A stretch of 64,000 nucleotides of DNA from Muraenolepis orangiensis (lineage: Eukaryota; Chordata; Actinopteri; Gadiformes; Muraenolepididae). Position 1 is the first letter of the stretch; each line of letters starts with the position of its first letter. The position numbers were made by a program, and so were the translations under genes. Of this stretch, positions 58,860-64,000 are shown piece by piece. The DNA lies in NCBI GenBank assembly GCA_027704905.1, contig CM051005.1, positions 19,231,469 to 19,295,468 of the forward strand, read 5' to 3'. The notes under the pieces were generated by a model. The model was not told the origin of the DNA. It saw nothing but the letters and a program-made list of their open reading frames with translations, and searched no databases.

Positions 58860-59859
58860 NNNNNNNNNNNNNNNNNNNNNNNNNNNNNNNNNNNNNNNNN
58901 NNNNNNNNNNNNNNNNNNNNNNNNNNNNNNNNNNNNNNNNNNNNNNNNNNNNNNNNNNNNNNNNNNNNNNNNNNNNNNNNNNNNNNNNNNNNNNNNNNNN
59001 NNNNNNNNNNNNNNNNNNNNNNNNNNNNNNNNNNNNNNNNNNNNNNNNNNNNNNNNNNNNNNNNNNNNNNNNNNNNNNNNNNNNNNNNNNNNNNNNNNNN
59101 NNNNNNNNNNNNNNNNNNNNNNNNNNNNNNNNNNNNNNNNNNNNNNNNNNNNNNNNNNNNNNNNNNNNNNNNNNNNNNNNNNNNNNNNNNNNNNNNNNNN
59201 NNNNNNNNNNNNNNNNNNNNNNNNNNNNNNNNNNNNNNNNNNNNNNNNNNNNNNNNNNNNNNNNNNNNNNNNNNNNNNNNNNNNNNNNNNNNNNNNNNNN
59301 NNNNNNNNNNNNNNNNNNNNNNNNNNNNNNNNNNNNNNNNNNNNNNNNNNNNNNNNNNNNNNNNNNNNNNNNNNNNNNNNNNNNNNNNNNNNNNNNNNNN
59401 NNNNNNNNNNNNNNNNNNNNNNNNNNNNNNNNNNNNNNNNNNNNNNNNNNNNNNNNNNNNNNNNNNNNNNNNNNNNNNNNNNNNNNNNNNNNNNNNNNNN
59501 NNNNNNNNNNNNNNNNNNNNNNNNNNNNNNNNNNNNNNNNNNNNNNNNNNNNNNNNNNNNNNNNNNNNNNNNNNNNNNNNNNNNNNNNNNNNNNNNNNNN
59601 NNNNNNNNNNNNNNNNNNNNNNNNNNNNNNNNNNNNNNNNNNNNNNNNNNNNNNNNNNNNNNNNNNNNNNNNNNNNNNNNNNNNNNNNNNNNNNNNNNNN
59701 NNNNNNNNNNNNNNNNNNNNNNNNNNNNNNNNNNNNNNNNNNNNNNNNNNNNNNNNNNNNNNNNNNNNNNNNNNNNNNNNNNNNNNNNNNNNNNNNNNNN
59801 NNNNNNNNNNNNNNNNNNNNNNNNNNNNNNNNNNNNNNNNNNNNNNNNNNNNNNNNNNN
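58860..59859. other. Assembly gap (1000 N)
   Basis: Exactly 1000 undetermined bases between a gypsy remnant and a pogo fragment; size probably a placeholder. Confidence 0.98.
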
Positions 59860-60763
59860 CGCCGTCTGCCCCACACCACCTTGAGCCAGTCCACCACAAG
59901 CTCCGTCTCCATCCAGCCCTTTGCCTGGGCACTACCATAATCCCCCACGTACGGGGGAAGTTTAGTCCCATCTGAGAGGCGCGTTAACATGACCGTTACT
60001 TGGCTCTTCTCGTTTCCAGTAGATCTGTAGATCACTGATTTGTCGCCTTTCTTATGCACAGTGACAGATGTTGGCATGTCAAAATACACAGGCGTTTGAT
60101 CAGCATTGCCCATCTGATCAAGGGGGTATGAGCAGTGGCGTAGCTTGGCGGAGCTTAGGAGGCCCCCATCCCCAGGCCCCCCCCCCCTCCCTGCTAAGTT
60201 GCTAGGCACCAGGGCTGGACTGGCCATCTGGCATACTTGCCGGCCCGGACCACCACCCTACCATCGGACTTAACGATCGCGACCCCCCCTGTTGGACTTC
60301 ACGATCGCGACCCCCCCCCCGTTGGACTTCACGACCTGCGGGGGAGCCCCGAAATATTGCGCAACACCACTGGGTATGAGTGCTTCTTCCTTAACTTGAT
60401 CACATATCGCTGATGTCTCTGCTTCGTTTATCACCATTATCTTAAAATTGGCATCGTAACTTCGTCTCTCCTGTTTATTAACTTGCCCTACTTTTGAGCC
60501 ACTTTTTTGTGGCTCAGTTGGTCGCTGTGTCTCTCCATTTCTATCTCTCCAGGTAACTGTTTTTATGTACTGTTACTTTAAGACTTTGAGTGACTTTAAG
60601 TGTTGCGCGGTGTCTCGGAACACTCGTTTGGCGCGATCTGCTGTTGCGCAATTACATGTGCAATTACGGTACATCGAAAAGTCTAAACCCCGATTATAAA
60701 ACGACCCCTCTTTTTCAGATATTTTTCTAGGAAAAAAACCCTGTTTTATATTCGGGTCAATCC
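59860..60763 (-). pseudogene. Pogo/Tigger-type transposon, 5' part, inverted copy
   Basis: Read on the minus strand from a terminal repeat CCGGATTGACCCGAATATAA (about 60763). It includes the Brinker-type helix-turn-helix start R-R-S-Y-D-A-N-F-K (about 60480), then Q-R-Y-V-I-K-L-R-K-K, a MITE, the first catalytic Asp and W-L-K-V-V-W-G-R-R, and stops at the gap. 59860-60175 matches 54105-54415 inverted. Confidence 0.8.
60133..60372. mobile_element. hAT MITE, 240 bp, in the inverted pogo copy
   Basis: Ends CAGTGGCGTAGC and GCAACACCACTG; flanks GGTATGAG on both sides (60125-60132 and 60373-60380). A C-rich tandem repeat (GTTGGACTTCACGATCGCGA) lies inside. Copy 3 retains only one end of this MITE (about 54105-54141). 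Confidence 0.92.
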
Positions 60764-61137
60764 GGTATATATATATATATATATTCATTTTAGGCCTACA
60801 AAGACAGTACAGTACATATTATGAATGAACAAATTAAAGTTCTGTACAACCATACTAATAATACAAAAAAGGCAAGATGCATGTAATTAATATACATTAA
60901 GCAGGAATGTGCACAAATACAATTATTATTAACGACTTTATAATTACAATTATAAAGGGGTACAAGGGTATCTATAAACCGCTTCAAGACTTCTTCTTTG
61001 GAGTAGAAAAACAAATCAAATCTAGAATAACCGTTAAGTATACTAGTTGAACAACAAGCGTATAGTCTAGGAGGCCTACTGCTCAGTAATTATTTACTCA
61101 CTCTAAAAGACCAACGTGTAACTTTGATCGTAGTTAC

Positions 61138-61365
61138 CTGATTGGATACAGGTTTCCAATTCTTCAACTCGCATTTAAGCCATCCACCGCACTCTGTTTG
61201 GTCCAAGTGGATGTTCCTACTCAGAGCCTTGTGAAAAACCTCCGTTTCGTTTTCCAAGAAGTCGTTCAGTTGCGTTTTCAGCATGTCCAACATAATTGTA
61301 GTTCTGATCCACCTTATGTATCTTTCGTCTTTATACCTCTCCATGAATCCAAAGGTACGATCCAC
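61138..61365 (-). pseudogene. CXorf38-like, copy 4, exon 1 only, start codon lost
   Basis: A 76-codon exon homologous to exon 1 of copy 3, with the same donor (CAG|GTAACTA at 61138/61137). The initiating codon reads GTG where copy 3 has ATG; the next in-frame ATG is codon 8 (61344-61342). The rest of the gene would lie toward the gap and is not seen. It faces copy 3 tail to tail. Confidence 0.8.
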
Positions 61366-61544
61366 GATTTAATTTGCAGAGTAGAGTCAAAACAGTCAAA
61401 AAGCTCAACTGTCAACCTCTCTCTTCTCTCTTCTCTCTTCTCTTCTTCTCCTGTGATCGGGAAACCAACTGAACTTAGGGAGGCGGTGCAACTCCCTATG
61501 ACACGCCTCGAAAATGTATTATGTAACTGTATAACTGTAGATGC

Positions 61545-61740
61545 ATTTATAAATATTTATCCTTTTTTTCATCATTGCATATCCCTGATCACTACTTGTT
61601 AAATACTGTCTACTTACCTGTATATATATATATATATATATATATAATCTTAGAACTGTTTTTATACCTAATAGACCATAATAAACTGTAAATTATTTTT
61701 ATTACCATGCACTTTACTGCAATATTTGCTCCCTGGTCGT
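61545..61740 (+). mobile_element. LINE 3' UTR remnant
   Basis: Matches 40590-40780, including ATCCCTGATCACTAC and TTTACTGCAATATTTGC-type sequence, with a TA array at 61621-61646. Confidence 0.7.
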
Positions 61741-61785
61741 CGCAGCTGCGCGTGGACGTCGCGCGAGCAGCTGCGACGACCAGGG
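61731..61785. repeat. GC-rich hairpin with perfect 19-bp arms
   Basis: CCCTGGTCGTCGCAGCTGC (61731-61749) and its exact complement (61767-61785) flank a 17-base loop. Confidence 0.92.
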
Positions 61786-61949
61786 AGGGGGGACTTTTCG
61801 CGGCGCGCGCGGCGTGTGGACAGTTGGGGGGGGGGGTTCCCTCGCGAGCTTGATTAATCTCAAAACATTTAACATAAATAAAAATTGGATCGTTGGATTT
61901 TACACTTTAAGGCTTTTTAAGATCAGCGCGGGAACCCTGGCTCATTTAT

Positions 61950-62489
61950 ACCAATATTGGACGGGCCGCATTAAAAATCTCAACGGGCCGCATGTGTATA
62001 CCGTTACACGGCGGTGTGAGTTGATGTCGGAGGACGTTGAGGAGCAACTGAAGAGGGACATTAGCGCCTGTGACTGTTTTTCAACGTCAGAGCAAAGACG
62101 TCAAGCAGCTTGACGGTACACGGTATGAAGAGCAAGTTCAGAGCATCTTGACCAAATTTGAGAGCCGTTTTACTGACTTTTCATCCATTGAACCCATTGC
62201 CAGCTATCTGTGTTTTCCAATTGGTGGAAGTATTGATGTGGATGAGATCGTCTCCAAAGCAAATTCACTGTTCGACCTGGATAGCTCTGCTGTTGAGAAT
62301 GAGATTCTCACACTCTCAAACGATATTGACATCAAGTCCAGCACAACACCTGGCACCAGTGGACAGTTCTGGAACCTGCTCTTGGAACAAAAGTATCCCA
62401 ACCTCAGAAGATGTGCCTTGAACTTGACAGCACTTTTTCCAGATCTACGATGGCTGATGACCACCTTGTGTTCTGCATACGGCTTGTAA
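61950..62489 (+). pseudogene. hAT transposase remnant (ZBED/GTF2IRD2-like)
   Basis: Plus frames give E-E-Q-L-K-R-D-I-S-A-C-D-C-F (about 62040), then after a deletion and frameshift F-E-S-R-F-T-D-F, E-P-I-A-S-Y-L-C-F-P and Q-F-W-N-L-L-L-E-Q-K-Y-P-N-L (about 62365), the C-terminal hAT dimerisation region, to a TAA at 62487-62489. Most of the catalytic core is missing. Confidence 0.75.
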
Positions 62490-63660
62490 CCAGCTCCTCC
62501 TGCCCTGACTACGAGAAGCTAGTGACCTAACGCCGGGGTAACGGGAGGAGTTTGTCTTTGGGTAAATGGTGTAAACTGAGGTAGGGCTGTGTTTGTTTAG
62601 ACGTTGAGCAGCCGGTACACTACAATAACAGAGAGGAGGGGAGGCGGCCACAGTTTGTCACGTATCTGGGGTAACTACCGGGAGTAAGAGTACACTGCTC
62701 ACGGCTCCGGAAGCAGGAAGTGTGATATAGGCCTATTGTGACAGAAACGGGTACTATAGTGTTGTGTTAAAAGCAAAGGCAACGAATAGCATCTATTTAT
62801 AAAACCACTTGCCTGTGGAATAATCTGCCCATTGGCAGTCAAGGTCGTCTTCAAAGTCTCTCCGCGTCTCTTTATTCTGCACGGAGACACTGAATCTGCA
62901 GGCTCTTCGGATGAGACCACTGACCACTTGTTGCAAACACGTTTCTGTGGGTAAAGACGAGAGAGAGCGAGGTAGAGAGTGAGTGTGTATAGCTTTAGTT
63001 TGATGCTCTGAGAGGTGGTGAGAGAACAGATTGTGGGGGCGGCTTGCATGCCGTGGGGAAATGCTACAGGTTAAGGGTGGACCACTCGCATCAGGGGACA
63101 CACTACAGGTGAATACAGTCAAATGTGTATCTAATAACTGTAAATGTTGACTGTGATATATCTCATCACAATCGCCATATTGATATGCAAATTAGGCGTT
63201 AACTAGGCCTAATTACAATGCGCTAATTTGCATGCATTTATCAAGGCATTGCAGGTGAAAAGACAAAACATATCACCTCACAACTTCCCCACATAGGTAC
63301 TTACGTCAAGTCAGTATTTTCCCCTGAAATGTTATGTTTAAATATGCAGATTACCTTTAAATCTATAGATGAATTCAGACAGGGTAGGAAAACGAACACC
63401 ATTTTGTTTTTTGGAAGTTTTCTTTCCATTAGAGTGAAAGAAAACATGGAAGAAAATTGACCAAAATAACATGAAAAAAATATGCTTGCCTGTAATGTCC
63501 TGCCTTAAACAGTAACTTCATAATTTTGATTGTTGGCTGCTCATTTAATAACTATTCATTTTACTAGTTTGTTGTATGCTGATATTGGCTTTACGTTTTG
63601 TTTTAAAAATGTTTTTATAAATGATTATGGGAAGTGCCCTTTTCTCACTTGAGCTCCTGC
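62490..63660. other. Unassigned sequence
   Basis: About 1.2 kb of ordinary, AT-richer sequence with short fortuitous frames. I recognise no gene, RNA or repeat in it. Confidence 0.6.
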
Positions 63661-63674
63661 CCCCGAAAATGTCT

Positions 63675-63868
63675 GTGCACGTCCCTGAGTACACTGTAAA
63701 CGTCCCTGAGTACACTGTAAACGTCCCTGAGTACACTGTAAACGTCCCTGAGTACACTGTAAACGTCCCTGAGTACACTGTAAACGTCCCTGAGTACACT
63801 GTAAACGTCCCTGAGTACACTGTAAACATCCCTGAGTACACTGTAAACGTCCCTGAGTACACTGTCAC
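63675..63868. repeat. 21-bp tandem repeat, about nine copies
   Basis: The unit GTCCCTGAGTACACTGTAAA + C repeats almost perfectly; one copy has ACATCC. The period keeps both strands open (V-P-E-Y-T-V-N on plus, V-Y-S-V-L-R-D on minus). The right end joins directly to gypsy RT sequence on the minus strand. Confidence 0.95.
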
Positions 63869-63999
63869 CTTTTTTGGTACGCATACTACACAGAAGCAGC
63901 CCATTCAATGTAGTTAGGAGTTGAAATTACTCCCTTGGCTTCAAATTGAGCTAGTTCTCTCTCAACTGCTTCTCTCAGTGCATAGGGTACGTTTCTTGG
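63869..63999 (-). pseudogene. Ty3/gypsy reverse transcriptase start, fragment
   Basis: The minus strand encodes P-Y-A-L-R-E-A-V-E-R-E-L, F-E-A-K-G-V-I-S-T and I-E-W, then after a one-base shift V-C-V-P-K-K, the conserved first blocks of gypsy RT. It continues past the window edge and is replaced on its left by the 21-bp repeat. Confidence 0.75.
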
Positions 64000-64000
64000 C

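Overview
This is nuclear DNA from a vertebrate, almost certainly a teleost fish. It has introns, very long (TG/CA)n and (GA)n microsatellites, fish-type L2 LINEs, BEL/Pao, Ty3/gypsy and Ty1/copia LTR elements, many hAT and pogo DNA transposons, and a spliced host gene. I cannot name the species; the microsatellite density would fit a gadid or clupeid, among others. There are two placeholder gaps of exactly 1000 N (22304-22303+1000 and 58860-59859).

Layout. 1-8.3 kb: satellite and microsatellite DNA, including a CTA-rich minisatellite with 90-bp higher-order units and a 1.3-kb GGGA tract. No gene is seen there apart from a CTCF-like site. 8.56-17.4 kb: copy 1 of a six-exon gene homologous to human CXorf38, with a complete 307-codon frame. 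17.5-30.0 kb: THAP/SWIM-domain and THAP/DDE transposon pieces, a deleted BEL/Pao element (minus strand) and an uninterrupted 981-codon L2 LINE. 30.03-48.4 kb: copy 2 of the CXorf38-like gene, greatly enlarged by insertions: a 1.4-kb fold-back, an L2 with a second LINE nested in it, a BED-type hAT, a ZMYM1-like hAT and a solo LTR. 48.5-53.5 kb: hAT derivatives and a very young copia element. 53.5-56.9 kb: copy 3, divergent, carrying pogo and MITE insertions and truncated by a gypsy fragment. 59.9-61.4 kb: exon 1 of copy 4 on the minus strand, forming an inverted repeat with copy 3 around the second gap. 61.5-64 kb: LINE, hAT and gypsy remnants and a 21-bp repeat.

Biological theme. One small host gene family has been amplified into a cluster of at least four copies. 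Exons 3-4 of copies 1-3 keep an R-N-x-x-M-H signature inside an all-helical region, which looks like a HEPN domain. Copy 2 has a perfect ISRE-type site 28 bp upstream of its ATG and copy 1 has a one-mismatch version. I infer a family of possible interferon-linked HEPN proteins; this is not established. Because the paralogues are still alignable in introns, at least five transposon insertions can be seen next to their matching empty sites in the same window, so the insertions can be ordered relative to the gene duplications.
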